Assembly: GCA_030765645.1 (NCBI GenBank)
Contig: JAVCCE010000058.1
Coordinates: 1 to 64,000 of the forward strand
DNA: 64,000 bases
Source of the DNA: Candidatus Hinthialibacter antarcticus
GTDB taxonomy: Bacteria > Hinthialibacterota > Hinthialibacteria > Hinthialibacterales > Hinthialibacteraceae
Direction: 5' to 3'
Shown here: positions 33,071-40,851 of the stretch, piece after piece
How positions within the stretch are numbered: the first letter of the stretch is position 1
Layout of the letters: each line of letters starts with the position of its first letter
Notes under the pieces: model-generated
Database searches by the model: none
What the model saw: the letters and a program-made list of their open reading frames with translations, nothing else
What the model was told of the DNA's origin: nothing
Made by a program: the position numbers and the translations under genes

Positions 33071-35951
33071 AGTCATAACTAATTTTAGATTGCAGGTCGG
33101 TGATATGCGAGAAGGCTTTTTTCAGAATGGCGCCGTCGAGATTGCTAAGCGCTTTTGGGTTGATAAAGTTATCGGCTTCGGTGTTTTGGCTGATCTTGAT
33201 CGCCTGATGTTTTAGCCGCAGTTGCATAAGGAACTCATACGTTTGCACGGCGTTTTCAAAGGCGCTTTCGGTCAGGGCGCCCCTCTCCCGCATCGCGGTC
33301 AGGCGCTGAACGGTATGGGTTTCTTGAATCTGGTGTTGCAGGGCGTAGAGCCGGGCGAAGTCAACGATGGGGATCATCGCTTCTTTGATGTCAAAGGTTT
33401 CAGGGCGCCCCTCTCGGTTTTGAACGACGATGTTTCCAAATAGTCCCAGCGGCGGCTTCAGCAGAAGCGTGTTCTGTGCGAGGCATTGATAAAACGCCGC
33501 TTTGCCGCTTGATGTTGCGTGCAGATGCCGGGTCAGGCGTTGTACCAGTTTTGGCTCGCCATAGAGCAGGCGGTAGTCGAAAAATATCTTTAAATCCAAA
33601 AACGCTTGCGGGTCAGGGTTGTGAATCCAGTCGGAAAAATATTGTTCCCAAACGCTGATGGGTTGCAGCCATTTGGGGTTCATGGCCATCACGCCGCCTT
33701 TGCAGAGGGTGTAGCCGCACTGGTCTAAATTCATGCAAACGGTTTTTGCCACGGCGCTGAGATAGGCCTGGACGGATTCAGCCTGGCTTTCGTCAACGTC
33801 TTCATAAATGATGGCGTTGTCCTGGTCGGTGATGAGAGTCTGCTCGCCGCGCCCTTCGCTGCCAAGCGCGATGAAGGCGAACGCGACCGGCGGCGGGCCG
33901 CATTCTTCGATGGCGAGATGAATGGCGCGTTGCGCAATTTCATCGGCGATGTTCGTAATCAGGCGGGTCATGCTTTGCGCGCGCGCGCCGCTTTCAAGCA
34001 GCGCCTGAATGCTCGCCGTCAATTGTTCGCGGCATTCGTTTAAGTCAATCGCCGAGGAGGCCGCGCGTATCGTTTGTATGAGAAGCGCGGGCGAATGGCT
34101 GTGGGCAAACAGCAGTTCATGGTCTGTGATGACGCCTTGAATCTCGCCGTTTGATTGCCGGATGGGGATGTGGCGAATTTTATTCTCCGCCATTAATAGC
34201 GCGGCTTCAAATAACAAGGCTTGCTCGTTGAGCGTAATCAGGGGCGAACTCATGATCTCAAACGCTGGGCGGTCTAAGTCAATCTCTCCCTTGAGTACGC
34301 GCGCGTTGATGTCGTGTTCGGTAATGATTCCGACCGCTTGGCCTTCGTCGGACTCAACCAAGACGGCGCTGGATTTGTTTTTATTCATAAGTGAAATCAC
34401 AATATGAATTGGCTGTTCCATGCGGCATGAAACCCGTTTGGCGGATGATTGCGTCACCGGCTGCATCAAGTGGTGTTGTGAGGTTTGCATGTCAGCCAGC
34501 AGGCGGCTTTTTTGGTTGTCCGCGTTTTTTTGCTTGGTCTTATCTTCAATCACGCCCATGAACATGCGGGAGTAGGCGTTTGCGTTCGATGCCGCCGCAG
34601 ACAGCGAGGCGTGGACCAATGCGCCGTCTTTACATTGCAGGCGAATGTCGGTGTAGCGGGCGCATCCATCGTGGTTGAGTGAATGAAGAAATTGGTGGTA
34701 AGCGCTTTCATCCGCAAATATCGCGCGCAGAGAAACCGCCGCCAGTTCGGCTTCGCTCTCATACCCCAGAAGCGCCAGCAGCGCAGAATTGGCTTTGGTG
34801 AAGCGCGGGTTTTTATCAAGCGTTGAAAGAAAAATGGCGATGTCGAGCCGTTCCGTCATGGCTTGGTAGTGTATGTCGGCTTGCCCGTTTTCAATTTCGT
34901 TGTCGCTGGGCTGGTGCGCGTCTTTAACGATTAATAACACCGCCTGCTTGTAGGCGAACACGACTTTGGACGCAGAGAGTAAAACCTCAATTGGCTCGCC
35001 GTCTTTTGTGATGAGATGGCAAGGGTGTTGCGGCGGGACGTCGCTGTCTGAGAGAAAATCTTCCCAGTAGGATTGCGTAAAAAACGCCTCGTCAAATAAT
35101 TGTTCGAGAGAGAGGCCCTCAAACTCGTTGGCGTCATACCCCAGCATGTCTTGCGCTTTTTGGTTGGAATAAAACGCCTCATTGTTGGCCAGTATGATGA
35201 AGCCTTCGGTCGAGGCTTCGACCAGCGTCTTGTATTTTTCGCGAGACGCCCGCAGTTCGTTTTCCGCGTGGACGCGCTGAATTTCAATGTTTGAACTTTG
35301 CCAGGCGATGAATGTCAGCAGCAACGAAACCAATGCCGTAATGCCGAATGAGATGAAAATGAGATGGTTGGTGATTGCGCCGATTTCTTCTTTAACGTCT
35401 TCAATGTAGATGCCGGTGCCGATGATCCATCCCCACGGCTCAAATTGTTTCACGAACGAAAGTTTGGGTACGATGCGGCTTTGGTCGTCTTTCCATTGCC
35501 ACATATAATCGACGAACCCCTCACCGTTTTGTTTTACCACATTGACAAATTCAACAAACATGCGCTTGCCCGTCGGGTCTTCATAATCGGTCAGGCTTTG
35601 ATTGTTTAAGTCGGGCAAGTAGGGGTGGACCACCATGCGCGGTTCCATGTCGGTGATCCAAAAATAGTCTTTGCCCTCATAGCCATATCGCAGAAACTGG
35701 ATGCGGGCGATGGCGCGTTGTTGCGCTTCTGCACGGGTGAGTTTGCCGTCGCGCTCTTCGGTTTCTAATTCAGCGAGAACGCTCCACGCCGAGTAGGTCA
35801 ACTCGCGAATCATCTCGCGTTTGCGTTCGAGGATGGAGTCTTCAAAAAAGGGGACCAATAGAAAAAACAAAATGGCGACAAATAAAACAATCGTCAGCAG
35901 CGATGGAAGAATGATGCGGAAGAAGAAGCCCCGGTTCGTGATGTATCTCAT
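33054..35951 (-). CDS. Membrane sensor: sCache, PAS, PAS, CBS pair, DUF294 nucleotidyltransferase-like
   Basis: 965 residues from the ATG at 35951 (MRYITNRGFFFRIILPSLL); the frame is open to 36077, but the extra part is repeat-derived. Order: TM1 (10-32); periplasmic sCache_2 with YGYEGKDYFWITDMEPRMVVHP (about 80-185); TM2 (about 190-212); two PAS domains (about 230-345 and 365-480, the second with FTKANSALLALLGYESEAEL); two CBS motifs (about 510-630, GIITEHDINARVL and GVITDHELLF); and a GlnD-like DUF294 domain with FIALGSEGRGEQTLITDQDNAI (about 695-715). DUF294/CBS proteins commonly neighbour acetate-type symporters, as here. It probably senses a small carboxylate outside and controls uptake; no kinase domain is present. 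Confidence 0.85.
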   Translation of the reverse strand: MRYITNRGFFFRIILPSLLTIVLFVAILFFLLVPFFEDSILERKREMIRELTYSAWSVLAELETEERDGKLTRAEAQQRAIARIQFLRYGYEGKDYFWITDMEPRMVVHPYLPDLNNQSLTDYEDPTGKRMFVEFVNVVKQNGEGFVDYMWQWKDDQSRIVPKLSFVKQFEPWGWIIGTGIYIEDVKEEIGAITNHLIFISFGITALVSLLLTFIAWQSSNIEIQRVHAENELRASREKYKTLVEASTEGFIILANNEAFYSNQKAQDMLGYDANEFEGLSLEQLFDEAFFTQSYWEDFLSDSDVPPQHPCHLITKDGEPIEVLLSASKVVFAYKQAVLLIVKDAHQPSDNEIENGQADIHYQAMTERLDIAIFLSTLDKNPRFTKANSALLALLGYESEAELAAVSLRAIFADESAYHQFLHSLNHDGCARYTDIRLQCKDGALVHASLSAAASNANAYSRMFMGVIEDKTKQKNADNQKSRLLADMQTSQHHLMQPVTQSSAKRVSCRMEQPIHIVISLMNKNKSSAVLVESDEGQAVGIITEHDINARVLKGEIDLDRPAFEIMSSPLITLNEQALLFEAALLMAENKIRHIPIRQSNGEIQGVITDHELLFAHSHSPALLIQTIRAASSAIDLNECREQLTASIQALLESGARAQSMTRLITNIADEIAQRAIHLAIEECGPPPVAFAFIALGSEGRGEQTLITDQDNAIIYEDVDESQAESVQAYLSAVAKTVCMNLDQCGYTLCKGGVMAMNPKWLQPISVWEQYFSDWIHNPDPQAFLDLKIFFDYRLLYGEPKLVQRLTRHLHATSSGKAAFYQCLAQNTLLLKPPLGLFGNIVVQNREGRPETFDIKEAMIPIVDFARLYALQHQIQETHTVQRLTAMRERGALTESAFENAVQTYEFLMQLRLKHQAIKISQNTEADNFINPKALSNLDGAILKKAFSHITDLQSKISYDFTGSA

Positions 35952-36136
35952 GGCGTTGCCATTAGCCCTTGTCGTGGCATTGCGCGGGTGTGGAACGACC
36001 GAAACAAGGGGAGGGCGAGGCTCCCGCCGAGCCGCAAAGACGCGAAATGCTTTCACGCAATTCTGGCTCATTCGCAATGACGCATATTTTTTTGCTGCTT
36101 ATAGATTACATGAGTCGGATCGAAGAACAAGCATAA

Positions 36137-36176
36137 AAACAACCGCCCCTCCTCTGAGAACAGAAGAAGGGCGGAA
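36137..36176 (-). terminator. Terminator after the acetate-type symporter gene
   Basis: On the minus strand CCGCCC...GGGCGG (arms around 36170-36175 and 36143-36149, extended by TTCT/AGGA pairs) is followed by TTGTTTTTA. It would end the small-subunit/symporter transcript. A REP-like GC-rich patch lies next to it at 36010-36060. Confidence 0.6.
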
Positions 36177-36195
36177 TCATCAACAAGGATTAATC

Positions 36196-37875
36196 TTAAT
36201 AGCCGTGAACTTTTTTGGCGAGGAACTCTTTGATCTCAATCGGCGTATTTCGCCCCGTGGCAATCGAGACCAGGATGTTGGCGATAATGGCCAGCGGTGC
36301 GCCCAACCATGCGAAGTACCAGGCGTTGAGGTAGTAAGTCACCATCTCATGCGCGGGCAGCGTAACGTTGTATTTTCCGCAGACGAAATAAACCAGCGCG
36401 ATCATCGAGACGGCGCTGCCTGTGAGCAATCCCGCCCACGCTCCGGCGCGGTTGGAGCCGCTCCACCAGATGCCCAACAAAAATAGCGGGAAGATGGTGC
36501 AGCCCGCCAGCGAAAACGCCAGCGCAACCAGCTGGGCGATCAGGCCCAGTTTCATCAGCGCAACAATCGTGACCGCAATCGCCATCAGGACGGTGCCGAG
36601 ACGCGCCATAAACATCTGGGTGCGTTCGGTCGCTTGCGGGTTAATCACTTTGAAATACAAATCGTGCGAGAAGGCCGATGCGCCTGCAACCAGCAGGCCG
36701 GAGACAGTAGAGAACGCAGCCGAGACCGCGCCCGCCGCGAGAAGCCCTATGACTAGCGGGTATACATCGCCCAACTGCGCGGTGTATACCACGATGGCGT
36801 CTTTGGCTAACACGCCGACTTCGGGGTTGGCGGAAAGGATTTTACCAAATGCGGAATAAACCGGTGCGCTCCAATAGAGAAGCGAAATAAAGAACAGGCC
36901 CCATACCACCGACCAACGCGCGTCTTTTGCGCGGGGGACGACGTAAAAGCGCTGAATGACGTGCGGCAGCCCGGCGGTTCCGATCATCAATGAGAAGCAA
37001 ATCGCCATCCATTGAAACGAGGTCTGCCCGGTGGCCGGGTCCCACGGCATGGCGAATTCGGCTGATGGAAGAATGCCAAACTCATGCCCCATCACGTTGG
37101 CTAACCCGTTGGGTTCAACCCCGGCGACGATGTCGGAGACCACTGCGCCGTAGCCCAGTTGCGGCAGAATCGCCATGTAGCCGTATTCGTTACACAAAAT
37201 AAACAGCGGAATCATAAACGAAATAATGATGATGACATACTGAATCTGCATGTTCTTGGTGACGCCCAACATGCCCGAGATCAGCGTGTAGGCCAACACC
37301 ACCGAACTGCCGACGATGACTGCGAGGGCGTAGTCGATGCCGAGAATCCACTTGAACATCAGGCCGATGCCCGCGAACTGGCCGACGCAATAGGAAAACG
37401 AAATGAAGATCGCCAGACACGCGCCGAAGGCGCGCAGCCCCTGCGAGTAATAACGGTCGCCGATGAAGTCCGCCGCCGTGTATTTCCCAAAGCGGCGAAT
37501 CTGCCCCGCCATCAAAACCAATAGCAGAACATACCCGCCCGTCCAACCCACGACGTATGAAAGGCCGTGATAGCCGGAACCATACATGATGGCGGCCATG
37601 CCGAGAAACGACGCCGCGCTCATCCAGTTAGAGGCGATGGCCATGCCCGCGCCGATGGGCGAAATCTTGCGGCCCGCCGCCCAATAGGCTGAGGTGTCTT
37701 TGGCGCGGTGGAAAATGCCGACCATGATAAATGTCGCCAGCAGAATAATAAGAATAATCGCCGGGCCGAGTTTGAACTTGCCTTCGAGCTCGGTGGCGCT
37801 GGTGATTTGCGCAAACGCGCTTTGATTAAACGCGAGAATGATCGTAAACAGTGTGATTGAGATCAGTCGTGTCAT
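36196..37875 (-). CDS. Sodium:solute symporter, cation/acetate type (ActP-like), large subunit
   Basis: About 559 residues from the ATG at 37875 (GGGGAG 7 bases upstream); an ATG at 37908 overlapping the preceding stop is the alternative. A short signal-like segment (LAFNQSAFA) and then 13 TM helices of the SSS family: AGRKISPIGAGMAIASNWMSAASFLG, GYHGLSYVVGWTGGYVLLLVLMAGQIRRFGKYTAADFIGDRYY and LMIGTAGLPHVIQRFYVVPRAKDAR. These match the cation-acetate symporter subgroup, whose members take up acetate or other short carboxylates with Na+ or H+. The gene is translationally linked to an enlarged DUF4212-type small subunit upstream and followed by a cache/CBS/DUF294 sensor. Confidence 0.9.
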   Translation of the reverse strand: MTRLISITLFTIILAFNQSAFAQITSATELEGKFKLGPAIILIILLATFIMVGIFHRAKDTSAYWAAGRKISPIGAGMAIASNWMSAASFLGMAAIMYGSGYHGLSYVVGWTGGYVLLLVLMAGQIRRFGKYTAADFIGDRYYSQGLRAFGACLAIFISFSYCVGQFAGIGLMFKWILGIDYALAVIVGSSVVLAYTLISGMLGVTKNMQIQYVIIIISFMIPLFILCNEYGYMAILPQLGYGAVVSDIVAGVEPNGLANVMGHEFGILPSAEFAMPWDPATGQTSFQWMAICFSLMIGTAGLPHVIQRFYVVPRAKDARWSVVWGLFFISLLYWSAPVYSAFGKILSANPEVGVLAKDAIVVYTAQLGDVYPLVIGLLAAGAVSAAFSTVSGLLVAGASAFSHDLYFKVINPQATERTQMFMARLGTVLMAIAVTIVALMKLGLIAQLVALAFSLAGCTIFPLFLLGIWWSGSNRAGAWAGLLTGSAVSMIALVYFVCGKYNVTLPAHEMVTYYLNAWYFAWLGAPLAIIANILVSIATGRNTPIEIKEFLAKKVHGY

Positions 37876-37907
37876 TGTTGTTCTCCCCTTTAGAATTGTG
37901 GCTGTCA

Positions 37908-38639
37908 TTATTCATCCTCGAAGTTGTACTTGGTGTTGAGCCGGTCGGTGATGGTGGCAAAAATCAAACAGAGAACAACAAATAGGATGAGCAGAAACTG
38001 CGCGGTATACCAATAATGAAAAGGGAAGCCGAGAAAACGAAAATCGGTCAACGCGCTTTGGTTATGGATCAAATACAGTTCCATAATTTCTGGAACCTGG
38101 CTGCTGACGGCGCCCTCTTCAGTCGGCGCTAACGCAAACGCTAGAAAGTCAGCCCGCAGCGAGTCAAAACCGGTGCTTTCGAGGCCAATCGCTTGAACGG
38201 CGAGGGCGACCGCTTGCGGCTTGGTGTCCGGGTTGGCTAGATTGGCGAGATAGCCCGCTTTTTGGTCGGCTGCAATCAGGCTGAGAACGATTTTGCTGAC
38301 GGAATCTTGCAATACTTCTTTGTGGTCAGGCTTAAGGGCGATGTTTTTGCCCAAGGCCGATAAGGCGGCTTTGGCGAAATCTTGTTTTTCACTTTGACTG
38401 GCGCTGGCGTTTTCGATGTTCGGCCAGACAGTCTCAAAGGCCGTATAACTGGGTTCCGGCGTGGGTTGGTTCATCGCGATCAGCAAAAACTGAAAACCAA
38501 ACACCGCGACCGCCCAAACCACCACCATGATGACCACCATTCTCATGTTGGCGCGTGAATGGTCGGTTTTGGGAAAGAAAAAATTGACGTCGTGTTCGCT
38601 TGCTTCGCGCCCTGCATTTTGAGTCGGCTGTTGAGACAT
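37908..38639 (-). CDS. DUF4212-like symporter small subunit with large periplasmic insertion
   Basis: 243 residues from the ATG at 38639 (AGGAGG 7 bases upstream). The ends match the small subunits that accompany ActP-like symporters: an N-terminal TM (MVVIMVVVWAVAVFGFQFLL, about 35-55) and a C-terminal FPFHYWYTAQFLLILFVVLCLIF followed by LNTKYNFEDE. The usual small subunit is about 90 residues with a short loop between the helices. Here about 130 residues lie between them, Ala/Lys/Glu-rich and probably helical (ASQSEKQDFAKAALSALGKN, KPDHKEVLQDSVSKIVLSLI). The stop overlaps the possible ATG at 37908 of the symporter, so subunits are probably made together. Confidence 0.75.
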   Translation of the reverse strand: MSQQPTQNAGREASEHDVNFFFPKTDHSRANMRMVVIMVVVWAVAVFGFQFLLIAMNQPTPEPSYTAFETVWPNIENASASQSEKQDFAKAALSALGKNIALKPDHKEVLQDSVSKIVLSLIAADQKAGYLANLANPDTKPQAVALAVQAIGLESTGFDSLRADFLAFALAPTEEGAVSSQVPEIMELYLIHNQSALTDFRFLGFPFHYWYTAQFLLILFVVLCLIFATITDRLNTKYNFEDE

Positions 38640-39291
38640 TCCGTTTCCTCCTGCGTAATGTGAAATCAAAGCAATTCAGTTAAACTCGCAGATACACATA
38701 TATATTGACGCATCTCCATTGAGGTGCGTTGGTGATTTATTCTCGCATTGAACTCGTCGAATCCAAGAGCATCTGATGCTTAATGCAACGTATTGAATGT
38801 CTCACTTAAATCAAAGCAATCAAAATAAAACGTGTTAGAAATGGGGCTTTTGTCATTCTTATATATACATAGAAACCTTTGAAGTGCAATCAAGAATTAA
38901 GATAATCCCCAGTCAAAAAAAAACACTCGCAAGTCGTTTGTGAGAACAGTGTTAGTTATATAAATCGCGATGTTAGCATATTTGCGCTTTACTGTATACT
39001 GATGATCCTTCAAGGATGATACGAACTTTTATTTCGCGAGGAAGTATAAGTAAGAGCCATCCATTGCTTGATCCCCCCAGGTGTTACAAGTCCAAAAACA
39101 TTATGATATTTGCCCCCCTTAAAAAAAGGGGGGTGGCGCCATAGGCGCCGGGGGGATGAGATTGGGTTTTCAACAATAACTAATATGTCATACATAAAAA
39201 TTGGTAATCATATTTTCGTTTCATCTTGTTTTTGACGCAGTTTTATAGTCCAATACAACCATAATCCTCATAAAAGAAACGTACGGCATCC
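38640..39291. other. Divergent intergenic region between two symporter units
   Basis: 652 bases, AT-rich, without a gene. It must hold the promoter of the minus-strand symporter operon. For the plus-strand gene at 39292, TTGACG (39232-39237), a 16-base spacer and TACAAC (39254-39259) are a fair but unproven sigma-70 promoter. A short palindrome (ATCCTTCAAGGAT) lies near 39007, and a GC-rich double-hairpin repeat at 39113-39157. Confidence 0.4.
39113..39157 (+). repeat. 45-bp double-hairpin repeat (C6/G6 type), copy A
   Basis: CCCCCCTT then A-run then GGGGGG forms one hairpin, GGCGCCATAGGCGCC a second, closing with GGGGGGAT. The same design occurs at 46514-46559 inside a MITE copy, with differences in the spacers. 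It is a REP-like palindromic unit. Confidence 0.7.
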
Positions 39292-40824
39292 ATGCAACTG
39301 AACACGATTGATATCCTCGTTTTTCTCACATTCTTCATCATCGTTGTTGGCGTCAGCCTCTTTAAAAGCCGCCACGAAAAAAACAGCGAAGACTATTTTC
39401 TCGCAGGCCGCGGCCTCAGCTGGTGGATGATCGGCATCTCGATTGTCGCCGCCAATCTCTCCACCGAACAATTCGTCGGCATGGCGGGGCAGGGCGCGGG
39501 CGGCGTGGGGCTGGCGGTCAGTTCGTGGCAACTGGTCGGCGCAGTTGGCATCGTTCTGGTCGCGTTTACGTTTTTGCCGCGCTTTCTCCGCAGCGGCATC
39601 TACACCATGCCGGAATATTTAGAATACCGCTACAACAACACATGCCGCGCGATTATGGCGGTGTATACCGTGGTGGTGTATGTCACGGTGTTGGTTACCG
39701 CTGTGTTATATTCGGGCGGGCTGACGCTGGCGACGATATTTGATCTTGATCTCACTCTTTCCGTTTGGATTATCGGGATGCTCGCGGTGATGTATTCGGC
39801 CTGGGGCGGGCTAAAAGCCGTCGCCTGGGCGGACGTTTTTCTCGGCAGCGCCCTCTTATTGGGCGGCTGCGTCACCTTATGGCTTGGATTGCGCGAAGTC
39901 GGCGGCCTGGGCCAGTTCATGCAAGACAACGCCGATAAACTACACATGGTTTGGCCTTCCGACCACCCGGACCTCCCCTGGACGGGCATCGTCGCCGGGA
40001 TGTGGATACCCACGCTGTATTATTGCGGACTCAATCAATTTATCGTACAACGCACCCTTGCCGCCAAGAGCCTCAAAGAAGGCCAGTTGGGCATCGTCTT
40101 CGCCGCGTCGTTGTGGTTGCTGGTGCCGTTCGCGATCGTGGTTCCTGGAATCATCTCGTACCAGTTATACGGCGCTCAACTCGAAACGCCCGACCAAGCC
40201 TATCCGATGTTGATTCGCAATCTGGTTCCCGATGGTATGCGCGGGCTGATGTTCGCCGCGATTGCGGGCGCGGTGGTCAGTTCGCTGGCGTCGATGTTGA
40301 ACTCGGCCTCCACCATCTTCACCATGGATTTATACAAACGCTATGTCGGCCCCGACGCAGCCCAAAAAACACTGGTGACGATTGGGCGGGTGATGACGCT
40401 CGCTTTTGTGGTGGTGGGCTGTGTGCTCGCGCCGTATTTGGCTGACCCACGTTTTGAGGGCGTGTTTAATTTTATCCAGGAGTTTCAAGGCTATGTTTCG
40501 CCGGGCGTTTTGGCGGCGTTTGTGTTTGGCTTCGCGGTGAAAAAAGCGCCGCCGCTGGCGGGCGTGACTGCGTTGTTGCTGAGCGCGCCGCTTTATGGAT
40601 TGCTGCAATGGCAGATCAACGACGTGCATTATCTCATTCGCATGTGCATCACGTTTTTCGTCGTCATCTTTGTGATGTCGGCAATCACTCTGGCAAATCC
40701 GCTGGCTCAGCCGCGCGTTATGCCAGTGAAAGCCGACTTTGATATGACTTCGTCCGGCCTGGCAAAAGTGCTGAGCGGTTTTGTGATCGCTGCTGTGATT
40801 GTGTTCTTTATCGTATTTCGCTAA
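39292..40824 (+). CDS. Sodium:solute symporter (SSS/SGLT family), probable sugar transporter
   Basis: A 510-residue membrane protein with about 13 TM helices. LAGRGLSWWMIGISIVAANLSTEQFVGMAGQGAGGVGLAVSSWQL is the conserved TM1 Na+-site region of SGLT-like carriers; SGIYTMPEYLEYRYN, YSAWGGLKAVAWADV, GLNQFIVQRTLAAKSLKEGQLG and LMFAAIAGAVVSSLASMLNSASTIFTMDLYKR follow in the usual order. The gene ends 27 bases before a GH2 enzyme gene with which it is surely co-transcribed, so it may import the sugar that enzyme releases. The initiating ATG lacks a strong ribosome site. Substrate not readable from sequence. Confidence 0.9.
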   Translation: MQLNTIDILVFLTFFIIVVGVSLFKSRHEKNSEDYFLAGRGLSWWMIGISIVAANLSTEQFVGMAGQGAGGVGLAVSSWQLVGAVGIVLVAFTFLPRFLRSGIYTMPEYLEYRYNNTCRAIMAVYTVVVYVTVLVTAVLYSGGLTLATIFDLDLTLSVWIIGMLAVMYSAWGGLKAVAWADVFLGSALLLGGCVTLWLGLREVGGLGQFMQDNADKLHMVWPSDHPDLPWTGIVAGMWIPTLYYCGLNQFIVQRTLAAKSLKEGQLGIVFAASLWLLVPFAIVVPGIISYQLYGAQLETPDQAYPMLIRNLVPDGMRGLMFAAIAGAVVSSLASMLNSASTIFTMDLYKRYVGPDAAQKTLVTIGRVMTLAFVVVGCVLAPYLADPRFEGVFNFIQEFQGYVSPGVLAAFVFGFAVKKAPPLAGVTALLLSAPLYGLLQWQINDVHYLIRMCITFFVVIFVMSAITLANPLAQPRVMPVKADFDMTSSGLAKVLSGFVIAAVIVFFIVFR

Positions 40825-40851
40825 TCCGGTTTGACAATCAGGAGAATGACT

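Noticed and set aside
35952-36077. 42 extra N-terminal codons of the cache/DUF294 sensor
   Set aside because: The segment is GC-rich repeat sequence and the ATG at 35951 directly precedes the TM helix, so I took the shorter protein.
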